From the NCBI RefSeq assembly GCF_029867415.1, contig NW_026705147.1:1107159-1171158 (forward strand): 64,000 bases of DNA, in the 5' to 3' direction. Of this stretch, positions 11,294-23,646 are shown one piece after another (the first letter of the stretch is position 1; the number at the start of each line of letters is the position of its first letter). The translations under genes and the position numbers were made by a program. Under the pieces are notes generated by a model. The model saw nothing but the letters and a program-made list of their open reading frames with translations. It had not been told where the DNA came from and did not search any database. Source of the DNA: Vicia villosa (taxonomy: Eukaryota > Streptophyta > Magnoliopsida > Fabales > Fabaceae).

Positions 11294-12370
11294 TCATTCA
11301 AACTGAAGGTTAAGATTTCGAAACCTTTCCAATAATCCATGCTCTAACATCATCAATTCTGCAACTCGAAATTCTTTCCTACTTAAGGCATCTGCCACTT
11401 TGTTAGCCTTTTCTGGATGGTACTTCAATTCAAAGTCATAATCTTTAAGATACTCCATCCATCTCCTTTGTCGCATATTCAACTCCTTCTGGTCAAAAAG
11501 ATATCTCACGCTTTTATGATCCCTAAACATCTCAAAGTGATCGCCATACAGGTAATGTCGCCACACTTTGAGTGCAAAGACTATTGCAGCAATCTCAAGA
11601 TCATGGGTCGGGTAATTCTCTTCATGAGATCTCAACTGCCGAGAGGCATATGCTACCACCTGACCATCTTGCATCAATAATCCGCCTAAACCTTTCTTAG
11701 AAGCGTCACAGAACACTTCATAGGATCGGTTTGGATTCGGAATCACTAATATAGGTGCAGTAGTCAACTTCTTCTTAAGTTTCTGGAAACTCTGCTCATA
11801 CTCAGAATTCCATTCAAAAGCAACTTCATTATGGGTAAGCTTCGTCAATGGTAAGGCTAGCTTAGCAAACCCCATAATAAATCTCCGGTAATAACCTGCC
11901 AAACCTAGGAAGCTTCTGACTTCAGTCACACTCTTTGGCCGATCCCAATTCACCACCGCTTCTAATTTCGAAGGATCTACTGCCACGCCTCCTCCTGAGA
12001 TGACGTGACCGAGGAAACTTACTTCGGATAGCAAAAATTCACACTTACTGAACTTGGCATACAATTGCTTCTCTCGAAGAGTAGATAACACAATCTGCAA
12101 ATGCTCTTCGTGATCTTCGGGAGTACGGGAATACACCAGAATGTCATCAATAAAGATTACTACAAACTTGTCCAGATATGGTTGAAAGATTCGATTCATA
12201 TAATCCATGAAAACTGCCGGAGCATTAGTCACACTAAACGGCATAACTAAAAACTCGTAGTGACCATATCGGGTCCTGAATGCAGTCTTAGGTACATCTG
12301 AGCTCTTCACTCGGATTTGATGGTACCCTGACCTAAGATCAATCTTCGAGAACACATTGGCTCCTTTCAA
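11294..12370 (-). pseudogene. E2 reverse transcriptase and RNase H (pol fragment)
   Basis: Starts inside the RT domain after a TAG at 12371-12373 and is in the same frame as the flanking fragments. RT is shown by [32 protein letters not shown] and the catalytic FIDDILVYS. The tether and RNase H follow, with [34 protein letters not shown] and DHKSVRYL, ending at KVADALSRK. Together these copy element RNA into DNA in the cytoplasmic particle. The FIDD form of the YxDD box is usual in chromoviruses. Confidence 0.95.
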
Positions 12371-13504
12371 CTAATCTAGGAGGTCATCAATCCGTGGTAA
12401 AGGATATTTCTTCTTTATGGTAACTTTGTTCAGCTGACGATAATCGATGCACAAGCGCATACTTCCGTCTTTCTTCTTTACCAAAAGAACAGGAGCTCCC
12501 CATGGAGAAACACTGGGTTGGATAAAATGCTTAGCAAGAAGCTCTTCTAATTGGCTCTTGAGTTCTCTGAGTTCAATAGGAGACATCCTATAAAGAGTGA
12601 TGGAAACTGGGGTTGTTCCAGGAACAAGATCAATTGAGAATTCCGCTTCCCTTTCTGGAGGAAGAGAAGTGATATCCTCAGGAAACACATCAGGAAATTC
12701 GCACACCACCGGAATCTCAGACAGTTCAAATCTCACAGAAGGTTCCTTGGAAAGAACTAAAAGAAAGGATCTTTCTTGATAAAAGAGATAATTAACCGCG
12801 CTGATCGTACCTTCTATCAACTTGGTAATTGCATCATCGGAAGAAGTCTCTTCTGCAGGAATGAATATGGCCTTCTCTTTGCAACCAATATACACCGAAT
12901 TAAGAGACAACCAATACATCCCTAGAATAACATCAAGCCTCTTGAGGGGTAAGCATATTAGATCAATTGGATAGTCACGACCATTAAAAGACACCGAATA
13001 GTCTTTACAAATTAGTCGAGCTTCCACGGTATCATCCGTCGCCGAAGAAATAATCATGGGATCAGGTAATGGAATAACCTCCAAACCAAGCCGGTAAACA
13101 CACTCGGTAGAGACAAAAGAATGAGTGGCTCCACAATCAACTAAAACACATAAAGGTTGATTGTTAACATAACACGTACCCGCAATGAGATTGTGGTTTC
13201 CCTTGGCCTTCCTTGAATCTAAAGTGTAAACACGACCTGCAATCTTCTCAGGAATCTTCTTTTGTGGACATTGTGGAGCTATGTGGCCCTGCTCGCCACA
13301 TCTAAAAAAAGTCACTGAAGCGTACTTGCACTCCCCGGTATGCTTCCTACCACACTTGCGACAATAGGGCGGTTGAGCTGATTGGTCACCATAAACCTGT
13401 TTCTTCTTTGATGGAGGATTACGGGGCCTCAAGTGTTGAGTAGATCTTCCTTGATCCCTAAAATTAGTCCTGTTCTGGTTCCTCTCTTCTTGAACCCTCT
13501 TCAA
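12371..13504 (-). pseudogene. E2 gag end, protease and RT start
   Basis: About 377 residues covering three parts. Gag zinc-knuckle region: [12 protein letters not shown], then [15 protein letters not shown], where the first Cys of the usual CxxC-GH-C knuckle is Phe. Aspartic protease: [13 protein letters not shown], with Cys where most relatives have Ser or Thr after the catalytic Asp, then [12 protein letters not shown] start: [29 protein letters not shown], cut by the TAG at 12371-12373. The lost knuckle Cys and changed protease motif may be further damage. Upstream gag is in another frame. Confidence 0.9.
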
Positions 13505-14125
13505 GCTGTTTTCAGCAACATAGCATTGCCTTAAACATTCAGCATACGTAGTGAACTCTCTTTGGGAAACACTATGAGCAATGTCGGCCTTAAACCCATC
13601 ATGAACTGATCAATCTTCCATAGTTCATCTAGAGCATAAACAGCTTGTCGGGAGTAATCAGCCAAGTCTTCGAACTTCTCTACATATTCTGAAACAGACA
13701 TGTCGCCTTTCTTGAAGTTCTGGAACTCTCGCTCCTTCTGAGTCCTCACACTATTAGGGAAATACTTCTCCAAGAATGCTACTTTGAAGTGTTGTCAATC
13801 CTTAGTAATCTCTTGTGTGGTGAAATAGGTAGATGCAGTGTTCCACACCTAAGAGCCAGTCCCTTCATCTTCTGAGTAGCAAAGATCACCTTTTCTTCTT
13901 CAGTACACTGAATAGCTTGGAACACCCTTTCCATACCTGCACCTCCGGTTTCTTGCTTGGGCTCCACATTCCTGGTTCTGAGCCTTCCGGGACCTCTGCG
14001 TTGCTCAGCCATCTCCCTGTCTGTCCTACGCATGGAATCAAGTTGATCAAGCTCAATGCCATAAATAAGACATAAGGAATCGTACTGATTATACACATAT
14101 GAGGAAGAATTGTACTGCATTATGA
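13505..14125 (-). pseudogene. E2 gag N-terminal part, frameshifted
   Basis: Two gag pieces in different frames. 13531-13773 gives EKYFPNSVRTQKEREF..NFKKGDMSVSEYVEKFEDLA, the standard Ty3/gypsy gag capsid segment. 13779-14138 holds the N-terminus, including MAEQRRGPGRLRTRNVEPKQ, the probable true start being this MAEQ rather than an upstream Met. Neither is in frame with the 12371-13504 piece, so at least two frameshifts interrupt gag. Gag forms the cytoplasmic particle that packages element RNA. Confidence 0.85.
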
Positions 14126-14154
14126 TGCGTCTTAGCAAAGTCGAGGATCAACCT

Positions 14155-14166
14155 GCTCTAATACCA
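14155..14166 (-). other. E2 primer binding site
   Basis: Minus-strand TGGTATTAGAGC next to the 5' LTR differs at one base from the canonical tRNA-iMet site TGGTATCAGAGC. The change is C to T, consistent with decay by deamination. Confidence 0.9.
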
Positions 14167-14168
14167 AG

Positions 14169-16286
14169 TGTAACACCCCACACATATATGTCTAGAATAA
14201 TATGCATAAAGTATTAAATATGGTTCATAAGACAACAATTACATAATTTTTGCAGCGGAAATAGAAGTACGCAAATACATAAGCCGAATGTATCATGGCC
14301 AAAATATAAGTACATCATAGGAGAAAATGTCCAAAACATAAGAACTAGTAAGCACGTTAAAGAACTAAGAGAAACATCCAAGTATCGCCAAAAGCTCTAA
14401 TCCATCTTTCACTTACCGCAATCTTGCCTCGAGCTACCGGAAAATAAATAATTGGAATGGGATGAGATTACTAAATCTCAGTGAGTCCGCCTATCCTATT
14501 AGTCCGCTCGGATTTATAGGGAACATAAAAAAATGAGCGAATCCACCATGGGTTCGGGGTTATTCTCACTTCCGGTACAAATACGGAGTAAACAAAGTGA
14601 CTCGTCCACCATTGGACTTGCCTCAAACAAATACACATTGTATAGCAAACAAGTATGCAAACCCGCATCCATATACGGGGAATCCAGAAGTGTAAAAAGA
14701 ACCTCGACTAGATTATGGAATAAATGCATCCTCGATGAGTAACCTCCTGTCTATTGTCAAAGGACTTGTACAAGCACACTCCAAGACGGTTAAACGGGTT
14801 CGCAAAAGCCTAAATGGCCGCGAGATGACCTTAGCCTAATTGGCGTCATTGTCCCGTTAACCTTCTTCACGCTAGTGAGTTACGCCGAGTACAAACCGCC
14901 ACCTTGACGCCTGAGCCCATCGGGCGAAAGCCTAGTATTAGTCTACGTGACTTCACTAGAGGTGAGTTACCTCATTATGCATTAGCCTACATGGCCGTAT
15001 AACCCCACCATACCGAGCACGCAAGTGTGTTAACATCAAGTGAGTAAGAACCACGTACGGCACTCACGAGCACACTACAACGGTAGCTCAGATGCACACC
15101 TTATCGAACAATACACATGAACGGGCTATTCCATTGGACTACATGGTCCGGGAAGACTCATTGACCACATAGTCGGAGTAGCATCCCAATCTAGCCTTCC
15201 GGCCACCTCGATTCAAGCATACGGAAATATGACGTAATGTCAAGGTCAAAAACAATACAATCAATCCAATCGTTTAACCAAAACGACGGTGTCCTCATAT
15301 TTTCAGGTACAACACATAATGACATAACACAGCATTTAAGGATAATGGAGTTAATTCAATCTGACAATATAATATCCACATGTTATCAGTGTCGCTCTTG
15401 ATTGTAGGTGCGTCAGATATATCGAAAAATAATATTTAAACACCAAGGCCAATTTCCCTAGATAGTACACTTTATTAGCTTTCTAACGGTATATGGTACG
15501 CGTCAAACCGATACACGAAACGGGAGATATGAATTTCCCAAGTTGCTGAATTTTTCACCCTGCGCCCAGGGTAATCGGTTACTCTGGGGCCAGTAACCGA
15601 TTACTGGCATAAAAAATACCCAGCCACGCAAATTTACACAGGGTAACCGGTTACCCAGGATCCAGTAACCGATTACTCTGAAGCAGAATCCATTTTTCTG
15701 CGTTTTTAGAGCTCTAAACCAGTCCCAAACATCCCATAATTGATTCCCTACACTTGCAAAACAGTCCCAACAAAATTGCATCATATAAATACATTTAGGA
15801 ACATTAGCATGCAAGGATTATAGCAATCAAACACAGCTAGCATCAATGATTCATAATTGCTCACAATCCCTAAACCCCAAATAGAAACCCCAACATGCAA
15901 ACCCCATAGCTTCTATCTAAGGACTCGCCTTAGAGATGAAGAAGAAGCTGGAACAGAGATGGAAGTGGTGAAAATCAGAGCTTAAGGTTGATCTTGGCAC
16001 ATGCAAGCTTGAAGATGACAATGGCTTCACTCCTCTCCTCCTTCTATTCCACGTTCTTTTCCTTCCTACACAAATTTTGGTTTTGCAAGAGTAAAGAGAG
16101 TGAGGGATCACTAACCAAGTCTTACATCTAATTAAGTGGGAAATGTCTAAACTACCCTCCCATGTCACTAATTGGCTCAATTATCATAACAAGCCTATTA
16201 GTAAGAATTTGTATTATGTTTATCCATCATTTATACCAAATCAATTTAGTAATAATAATAGGACAATTATAATACCGGGTATTACA
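14169..16286 (-). repeat. E2 5' LTR (right copy)
   Basis: Second LTR, adjacent to the primer site on the minus strand. Palindrome quartet at 15571-15676. Short open frames here recur in the other LTR and are not genes. Confidence 0.95.
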
Positions 16287-16291
16287 AAATG
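16287..16291. repeat. Right target-site duplication of E2
   Basis: AAATG, identical to 7677-7681. The host sequence was continuous here before E2 inserted. Confidence 0.95.
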
Positions 16292-17140
<849 letters not shown>

Positions 17141-17690
17141 TCTTTTTTACCATTTGAATGATTAAATAATTAAGATCGAGAGAGATTGAGATAAAACATG
17201 ATAGAAAGCATCTAAATCTAAGATAATGTGTTGATAATGTTCTTATAAGTAATTTGAAGTTAAATTACTTTTTTTATTAAAAATAAAAAAATACAATAGT
17301 TGAAGTATACAAATTAAATTATTTCATTGTTTTCATAAATTATTTATTTATTTGTATAGGTGAATAAAAAAATGTATTTGATTTGATTTGATTGACTCTA
17401 TTGATTTAATTTTATTGAATCTCTATTAATTTAATTTGATTTGTATGTTATTTAACATTTGATTAAATTTTTGTTTCATAAACTTTACTAAAGAATAAAA
17501 AAATTGAATTAATTGGGTTTCTAATAGGGTAAACCTAATTTAATAGCATAAATAAGAACCTTTCTTCTCGAATATTAGACACCACTAAAAAAATAGAGAA
17601 GAAAAAACTAGTGAGTTAAGGAAATCAAAAGGCTGGTATTCTTTTTTATTTTCTTATGTTATCATTTATAGTTTGATCGTTATTTTTTCT
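17141..17690 (+). repeat. Repeat unit C: copy of the C2H2 promoter and first exon
   Basis: Landmark GAGAGAGATTG at 17178, 548 bases after unit B. The TATA position is CATAAATA (17547-17554), one base off. Leader 'agacaccactaaaaaa' and donor GGCTG|GTATTC are retained. The junction with unit D falls in the intron at 'gatcgttattttttctg'. Confidence 0.75.
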
Positions 17691-17819
17691 GTATCTCTTT
17701 TTTAATATATATTAAATGTTTTATGCATCTGTTATTTTACCATTTGATTGATTAAATAATCAGGATTGAGAGAGATTGGGGTAAAACATGATGGAAAGCA
17801 TCTAAATCTAATATAATTT
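17691..17819 (+). repeat. Repeat unit D, truncated
   Basis: Nearly identical to the first 130 bases of unit A (6364 onward); landmark at 17768, 590 bases after unit C. It stops at 17819, where truncated LTR sequence of E3 starts. The rest of the array to the right is lost. Confidence 0.8.
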
Positions 17820-18138
17820 TGCCACCGGAACCGCGTCATTCGGAGTTACGAAGCTCCAGTTATGATCAAAATACTACACGCATGTCACGATTTTCAGCTT
17901 CTTTTACACCAACGCTTGTGACATTTCCATCTGATACAGAATTAACCTACAACCACCAAATAGAGAGATCAAAAGAATCTAAAAAGAAATGATAAAGGGC
18001 ACAAAAACATAATGCAAGAAAATAACTAACATTAAAGGAATCAACGAAAAACTCTTGAAAACAACCACAAAGTGTTACCAAGTATGACGATCTTATGCCG
18101 AATTTATGGCGAAATTAAGTAGAAATGGTGACCGATCA
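17820..18138 (-). repeat. E3 3' LTR, truncated
   Basis: 319 bases nearly identical to 23328-23646. The cut point lies in AATTTT, a short motif present both in unit D and in the LTR. Confidence 0.9.
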
Positions 18139-18152
18139 CAACCCCAAACTTA
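18139..18152 (-). other. E3 polypurine tract region
   Basis: CAACCCCAAACTTA on the plus strand reads TAAGTTTGGGGTTG on the minus strand, directly before the 3' LTR, as expected for an Athila-type polypurine tract. Confidence 0.65.
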
Positions 18153-19605
18153 TCTCATTGCTTGTCCTCAAGTGATGCAAGAGATCAAACCGAGGTCACC
18201 TTAAACTTTTCTTTTCCACAACATAGCCGATGTCTTTCGTAACTTACTTCCCTTTCTTGATTAAGCTTTTGGACTTATCGAACCTTGTTGTCCATCACAC
18301 TTCACAACAGAGTGTGTTTCACCTGCAAATTGTTCACACTTCTCACATTGTCTCTCGGGGTTAGAGTGCTTTTCGCTCAACATCACGATATGAAATATCA
18401 ACCCTTGACTTTGCATACATCCTACTTTCACTACACAAAAATAATTCACACACTTTTTAGGACTTTTTAGGTTGTAACGGGGCTGAGGTGGAAGGAAGGA
18501 TAAACAAGGAATTGATATGCAAATGTTTTGTGAACTAGGACTTATGTTATTCTTCTTGTCTTTGTGTTCGGTTTTGTGTGAGGGGGTTTCTTCTTAGACT
18601 CTCCTTTTTACCTAATTACCGGATAATCAACATCGTTCGAGTCTTTCAAATCTTTTTAGTGTTTCAAACTATTTTTTTCTTTTTTTTTCTTGTGTTTTAG
18701 ACACTTTTCTTTTCTTTTTTTTTTCATATCACACTTGCCCTTTATTTTCTTAAGCACTACCCCAAACTTACAATTTCACACAGATTCAAAAGAAACAATA
18801 ATTACACAAGTGCCAAACAAAGATGATCGAATTATGGTTAAGGATGACATGTGTGGGTTGAAACAAACAAGGGGGAAAGGCTCAACAGGTTTAACGAGGG
18901 ATAAAACAAAAATAAATGAAGGACGGAAAGGCTCTAAGGAGAACAAACAAGTGCCTCAGTGTGTGATTTCATATTTGTACTGTGTCGGTAGGACAAACGC
19001 AAAATTAGAGAGATAAAGTCATACCTGATTTCACTCTCATGATGATCTTTACATGTGTTTGGCTTTTTATGTTCCTCACAATGTAGGCGAAGTTTGCAGC
19101 TTCAACACACCCTTTATGTCATGTGACTTTCTTTTCCGGCTCGATTTCACCACTTACCTTCTTAGTCCAGTTCTTCAAGTTGCGTCCGACACTTTCGGCT
19201 ATGTCCACTTCTAAAGTACCTCGAGAGATTAAGTTCAGGTTGCACCTTTCATCCACTAACTACCATTCATCATTCATTCGGCATCCACCACTCAATCTAT
19301 AACACAATGTCAACACAACACACAAACAAAAACAAAAATGGAAATCAACTAAAAGCAACTGAAAAGAACCCCTCCCACACTTGAACCAAACATTGTCCTC
19401 AATGTTTTAGAACAAGCCTTGGAGAGGTTACTTACAGAGAGTATTGCACTCCAATGAGCACTTCCGAGCTTTCACTAGAGATGCCCTCTTTTATTTCCTG
19501 AAAATAAAAAAAAACAAACAGAGAAATTAATTATTAAAACCGTGGGTTGCCTCCCACGGAGCGCTTCGTTTAACATCGCATGGCTCGACGGTCCATTACC
19601 CTTTA
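18153..19605 (-). other. E3 3' noncoding region
   Basis: About 1.45 kb between the protease stop and the polypurine tract without a credible gene. It includes 'gggttgcctcccacggagcg' at 19545-19564, a segment I know from the 3' regions of Athila-like elements, and T-rich tracts around 18660-18730. Apparent ORFs at 18261-18470 and 18690-19016 have no recognisable features. Confidence 0.7.
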
Positions 19606-20280
19606 TTATGGAGGGTATTTCCTTCTCCAAACCTTGTTGCTTGTTACTTTCTCCACCAAGAACTCATGAAGATGAAAAGCATGGACCACTTTTCTCTTTA
19701 ACTCACTTTCCGCCTTCATCTTCTCACCTTGGTTTTCTTCTTTCTTTTTCTTCTTAACTTCTATAGCGACCTGAGAGGCTATGCTTGAAACTTTTTCTTG
19801 GAGATGTTTGGTGCTCTTGTATTCTCCCTCATTTTTGATCATACCAACAAAAGCTTGATCATTTACCGCCGCCCTATGTTTCTTCACTCCTAACATCTTC
19901 AAGGTTACTTCGTCATCAAATGATTTCAGCTTTAGTGTCCCTTTTTCAATGTCGAAGTTGCAGCGGCCTGTCAACAAAAATGGCCTCCCAAGAAGGATAG
20001 GAGTTTCTTCATCTTCCGGAATGTCCATGATGTGGAAGTCAACAAGGAATACAAACTTATCAACCTCCACTAGTACATCTTCAGCTACCCCATATGGTTT
20101 CTTGACGGTGTGATCAGCGAACCTTAACTTTTTCTTACTTTCCTTCACCTCTCCCAATTCAAGCTTTTTGAAAATAGATAGTGGCATTAAACTCACACTG
20201 GAACCAGAATCGATGAGTACCTTTTCAAACATTCTATTCTTGATAGTGCAAGGTATCGCCACAGCTCCAGGGTCTTTCAT
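19606..20280 (-). pseudogene. E3 aspartic protease domain
   Basis: About 224 residues. It reads KDPGAVAIPCTIKNRMFEKVLIDSGSSVSLMPLSIF, a retrotransposon protease with the catalytic DSG at about residue 27, then TPILLGRPFLLTGRCNFDIEKGTL, the usual second conserved block. It would process the gag polyprotein. The C-terminal part is rich in Lys and Glu. No RT follows: the frame ends and noncoding 3' sequence begins. It lies in a different frame from the pieces on its upstream side, so frameshifts separate it from gag. Confidence 0.88.
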
Positions 20281-20323
20281 CTTAGTTGGGATCTTCCTTA
20301 CTGACGAGACTATACCACACTTG

Positions 20324-20527
20324 TCAATTGCAATTTTTTTCTCCTTCCACTGATCTCTTTTTCTCCATCACCTCCTTCATAAATTTCTTATACAAGGGCA
20401 TGTGCTCAAGTGCTTCGAAAAAGGGTAGATTTACCTCTAACTTTTTGAACAAGGCAGTGAACTTCTCAAAGTCTTTCTCTTTTGAATTCTTCTTTGTCAC
20501 TCTGGAAGGGAAAGGTAGTTTGATCAC
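20324..20527 (-). pseudogene. E3 gag-protease linker fragment
   Basis: A 67-residue piece with EKFTALFKKLEVNLPFFEAL and HMPLYKKFMKEVMEKKRSVE, the conserved segment that precedes the protease in Athila polyproteins. It is out of frame with both neighbours, marking two frameshifts. Confidence 0.8.
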
Positions 20528-20564
20528 CGGTTCAACATTTTTCTTATTTTTTTCTTCAACTGGT

Positions 20565-22061
20565 TTAACTCACAACTTCTGGCTCTTTTGGATTTTCTCT
20601 TATTTCCAACTCCACCTCTATTACCATGGGGTCATCTATTTCCTCTTTTTCTTTTTCCGATTCTGCCACTTTCTTACTTCTTGTAGTAACAGCATTAATC
20701 TTCTCTTGATCTTTCGGATTTTTCACAGTTGCGCTCGGAAAGTTACCTTGTGCCTGTAGAGTGAGATGTTGTGCTATTTGACCCACTTGAACTTCCAGAT
20801 TTTTTATTGAAGCTATGGTGTTCCTGTGGTTATTTCTCGTCTCTTCTTGAAACTGAGAGCATTGTCCAACTAATCTCTCAATAGCTACTTCCCACTCTGC
20901 CTTCTGAGGATTTTGTTGTTGATCTTTCCAAGCGAAGTTGGGATGATTCTTCCACCCTAGATTATAGGTGTTAGAATACGGATTGTTTTGCCTCAGGAAT
21001 TTGATTTCTTCAATCTGCTTGGGAGTAGCAACACAGTATAATGTTTGGTGAGGACCTTGGCAAATTTCACAACTTACAGGTTGAGCTTGTTCGATTTGAG
21101 CAACCTGTTGAGTACCTATATTCATAGCCTTTAATCTCTTTTCTACCTCTGCAGCTATCGCATCTTCAACCCGAATTTTTGAAGTTTTCAGTTTAAGATC
21201 AATGATTCCTTCTGGTTTGCTAGCACACCTGTCATACAAATCCAAATGCTCATTTGCAGCTATTGCTTCAACGATTTTAATGATGCCGGAGGCTGTTGTG
21301 AAATTTGTTGAGCCTCCAGCTGCTGTATCAATCAATTGCTTTGTTTTCATTCTGAGTCCATTGACAAATACTTGGATCTGTTCAGTCTTGTCCATATTAT
21401 GAGTGGGACATGCTACTAAAGTTCTTTTGAATCTTTTGTAAGCATCTCCTAATGGCTCACCCTCCTTCTGCTTGAAGTTCAAGATATCATACCTTTTCCT
21501 TATAAATACAGATGCGGGAAAATACTCATTCAAGAAAGCCTTCTCCATTTCTTCCCATGACGTGATACTACCTGCTAGAAGAGAATAGAACCACTCTTCT
21601 GCTTCTTCGGCTAATGTGAACGGGAACATTCTCAGTTTCTTTGCCTCTTCTGTATGCCCTTCAATTTTTAGAGTTGTACTCATGGTCAGAAATCTCTGTA
21701 GGTGCTTGTTTGCATCTTCATTAACCTTTCCGGTGAAAGGTTTTCGTTCCAGCTGATTTATTGTGCTTGGATGCAATTGAAAATTGGCCGCATTTATCGG
21801 TTGGTTGACAATTGTTAGTTTACCACCCGGTGTGTTCGTAGCACCATAGTCTCCGAGAAGCCTCTCAGGAGGAGGAGGATTTTCACCCATGACTTCTTCT
21901 TCAGTTTCAAAACCTGAACCTGAATGAACTGTAACAATTTCTTCTTCAGATTCCCGCTTAGCCGACCGAGCTTGTCTACGCCTTGCGTGCAGAGTTCTTT
22001 CAATTTCTGCGTCAAAAAGAAATTCAGCTGAGGCCTTACCTCGCATACACAGATTAGACAA
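20565..22061 (-). CDS. E3 gag (Athila type, about 498 aa)
   Basis: Long open frame starting near the primer site. Charged N-terminus (ERTLHARRRQARSAKRESEEE), then the capsid-like gag domain at about residues 110-250: HLQRFLTMSTTLKIEGHTEE, LFPF-type AEEAEEWFYSLLAGSITSWEEM, KAFLNEYFPAS, KQKEGEPLGDAYKRFKRTL and a CPTHNMDKTEQIQVFVNGL block. A Cys-rich segment CEICQGPHQTLYC (about residues 335-347) replaces a classic CCHC knuckle. The C-terminus is acidic. This gag looks intact although the rest of the element is reduced, consistent with a non-autonomous element that keeps its own particle protein. Confidence 0.88.
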   Translation of the reverse strand: MSNLCMRGKASAEFLFDAEIERTLHARRRQARSAKRESEEEIVTVHSGSGFETEEEVMGENPPPPERLLGDYGATNTPGGKLTIVNQPINAANFQLHPSTINQLERKPFTGKVNEDANKHLQRFLTMSTTLKIEGHTEEAKKLRMFPFTLAEEAEEWFYSLLAGSITSWEEMEKAFLNEYFPASVFIRKRYDILNFKQKEGEPLGDAYKRFKRTLVACPTHNMDKTEQIQVFVNGLRMKTKQLIDTAAGGSTNFTTASGIIKIVEAIAANEHLDLYDRCASKPEGIIDLKLKTSKIRVEDAIAAEVEKRLKAMNIGTQQVAQIEQAQPVSCEICQGPHQTLYCVATPKQIEEIKFLRQNNPYSNTYNLGWKNHPNFAWKDQQQNPQKAEWEVAIERLVGQCSQFQEETRNNHRNTIASIKNLEVQVGQIAQHLTLQAQGNFPSATVKNPKDQEKINAVTTRSKKVAESEKEKEEIDDPMVIEVELEIRENPKEPEVVS

Positions 22062-22172
22062 ATATAATAATTAGAAAGAAAAAAAATAAAATAAAAAGTG
22101 TAGAAAATAAAATTTTAGTCGCAGAGCAACAAAATTTCAATTGAACTTAAGTTAAAAATCTGTATTTTGGCA

Positions 22173-22191
22173 ATCCCTGGCAACGGCGCCA
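22173..22191 (-). other. E3 primer binding site
   Basis: Minus strand TGGCGCCGTTGCCAGGGAT, complementary to the 3' end of plant tRNA-Asp with one mismatch. It is six bases inside the 5' LTR, which fixes orientation. Confidence 0.9.
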
Positions 22192-22197
22192 AAAACT

Positions 22198-23646
22198 TGA
22201 TCAGAAAAATAGCAAGTGTACTATTTTTGCCTCTGTAGTAATAATAGGGGAAATTCCCCGAATGTCGATCTCAAGGACTGCGTAGGAAATACAGATTCGT
22301 AAAATATGATTCAATTGAACAAAAGATTAATGTTTTGGTTTTGGGGGATTAAATCCTTGCAAAGTAAAAAATAACGAGAAAATAAATGGATTTTTGTTAT
22401 CAAATATATGAGATGCTAGGGTAAGTGGTTGATTTGGCATGTAACACTCAGAATTAAGATATCTTCAACAAGTTCATAACATTTAGTTACCACATCCTTA
22501 GGGTGTTTCCTCCTAAGTCCTTTGTGAGAAAACCTTTGGTCTTCCAACCTAAATCCTAAGTCCTTAGGAACCTAAATTGAAACCAAGCATTTATATAATC
22601 AAGATTATGTGGTAATTATAGGGTATCCCTAGTCCTAGGTGATATCTACTATAATCAAATTATGCACAAACCCTACAACTACAGTCCTGTACTTGTTAGC
22701 CATGGATTAATCCTTATTTGACCGATAAAGAAAACATGAAGAACATTGCATAATTTAACTGAATAATATAAACCAATGTATTGACAAAATCACAAATTCA
22801 TTGTTATTACAAAAACCAAATCAGGACCACCCCCTAGCATTGGGGGGTTTAGCCTCTCATAATATTCAAGAAAGACATAACAAAGAATGTAGACATTACT
22901 CAAAAATAATGGTGACTTTGATCTTCAATGGTGGAAACCCTTGAATCCCTCCATCTCCAAAACTCTTGATGAAGCTATCTTCTCTCTTCTGTGATTTTCT
23001 ATCGTATGATGCAAAAGTGTCCTCTCCTTGTCTCTCAATCCTCTTTTAATCCCTCTAGGTTTTCAGACCTCAGCCGGAATACCCAAATTGCCCCCAGAAC
23101 TTTAAAATTGTAAAAACATAGAAAATCAGAAATTCTGTCCGCACAGGCTGACACGTCCGTGTCACTTGACACGGGCTGACCGTGTCAGCTCCTGCCACTT
23201 TTGGGGAGCTTTCTTCAGCAGGTTGGACACGGCCGTGTCACTTGACACGGTCTGACCGTGTCCGCCTCTTCCTCTTTTGGCTTTGACTTCAACATCAAAG
23301 TTGTAGCCCTTTTCGTTAGCGAAATTTTGCCACCGGAACCGCGTCATTCGGAGTTACGAAGCTCCAGTTATGATGAAAATACTACACGCATGTCACGATT
23401 TTCAGCTTCTTTTACACCAACACTTGTGACATTTCCATCTGATACAGAATTAACCTACAACCACCAAATAGAGAGATCAAAAGCATCTAAAAAGACATGA
23501 TAAAGGGCACAAAAACATAATGCAAGAAATTAACTAACATTAAAGGAATCAACGAAAAACTCTTGAAAACAACCACAAAGTGTTACCAAGTATGACGATC
23601 TTATGCCGAATTTATGGCGAAATTAAGTAGAAATGGTGACCGATCA
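22198..23646 (-). repeat. E3 5' LTR (1449 bp)
   Basis: Complete LTR with TGATCAG and CCGATCA ends. Contains GACACG(N)CGTGTC palindromes at 23150-23262. Confidence 0.9.
23150..23262. repeat. Palindrome quartet in E3 LTR
   Basis: Self-complementary motifs GACACGTCCGTGTC (23150-23163), GACACGG..CCGTGTC (23168-23186), GACACGGCCGTGTC (23226-23239, perfect) and GACACGG..CCGTGTC (23244-23262). Two pairs about 60 bp apart. Confidence 0.85.

Larger units (their letters stand above)
7682..16286 (-). mobile_element. E2: complete Tekay/Del chromovirus (8.6 kb), mutated
   Basis: A full Ty3/gypsy element in minus orientation, bounded by AAATG duplications. LTRs are 7682-9798 and 14169-16286 and read TGTAACACCC...GGGTATTACA on the plus strand. 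By eye about 70 differences in 2.1 kb separate them (about 3 percent), so it is older than E4. Reading leftward from the primer site come gag, zinc knuckles, protease, RT, RNase H, integrase and chromodomain, then the polypurine tract. The C-terminal chromodomain and 2.1 kb LTRs indicate the Tekay (Del) clade. Stops and frameshifts make the copy non-functional. Confidence 0.95.
17820..23646 (-). mobile_element. E3: Athila-type element, gag-protease only, left LTR truncated
   Basis: Minus-strand Ty3/gypsy element. The right LTR (22198-23646) is complete, TGATCAG...CCGATCA. The left LTR keeps only 17820-18138, matching 23328-23646. The primer site is complementary to tRNA-Asp, as in Athila. The 4.06 kb interior encodes gag and protease but no RT, RNase H or integrase, so it could move only with help. 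The deletion that cut the left LTR removed its outer 1.1 kb and all flanking DNA up to unit D. Confidence 0.88.

Noticed and set aside
10472..11680. Plus-strand frames opposite E2 pol
   Set aside because: Shadows of the minus-strand integrase and RT coding sequence.
18153..19605. Env-like gene as in some Athila elements
   Set aside because: No long frame, signal peptide or membrane segment in the 3' region of E3.
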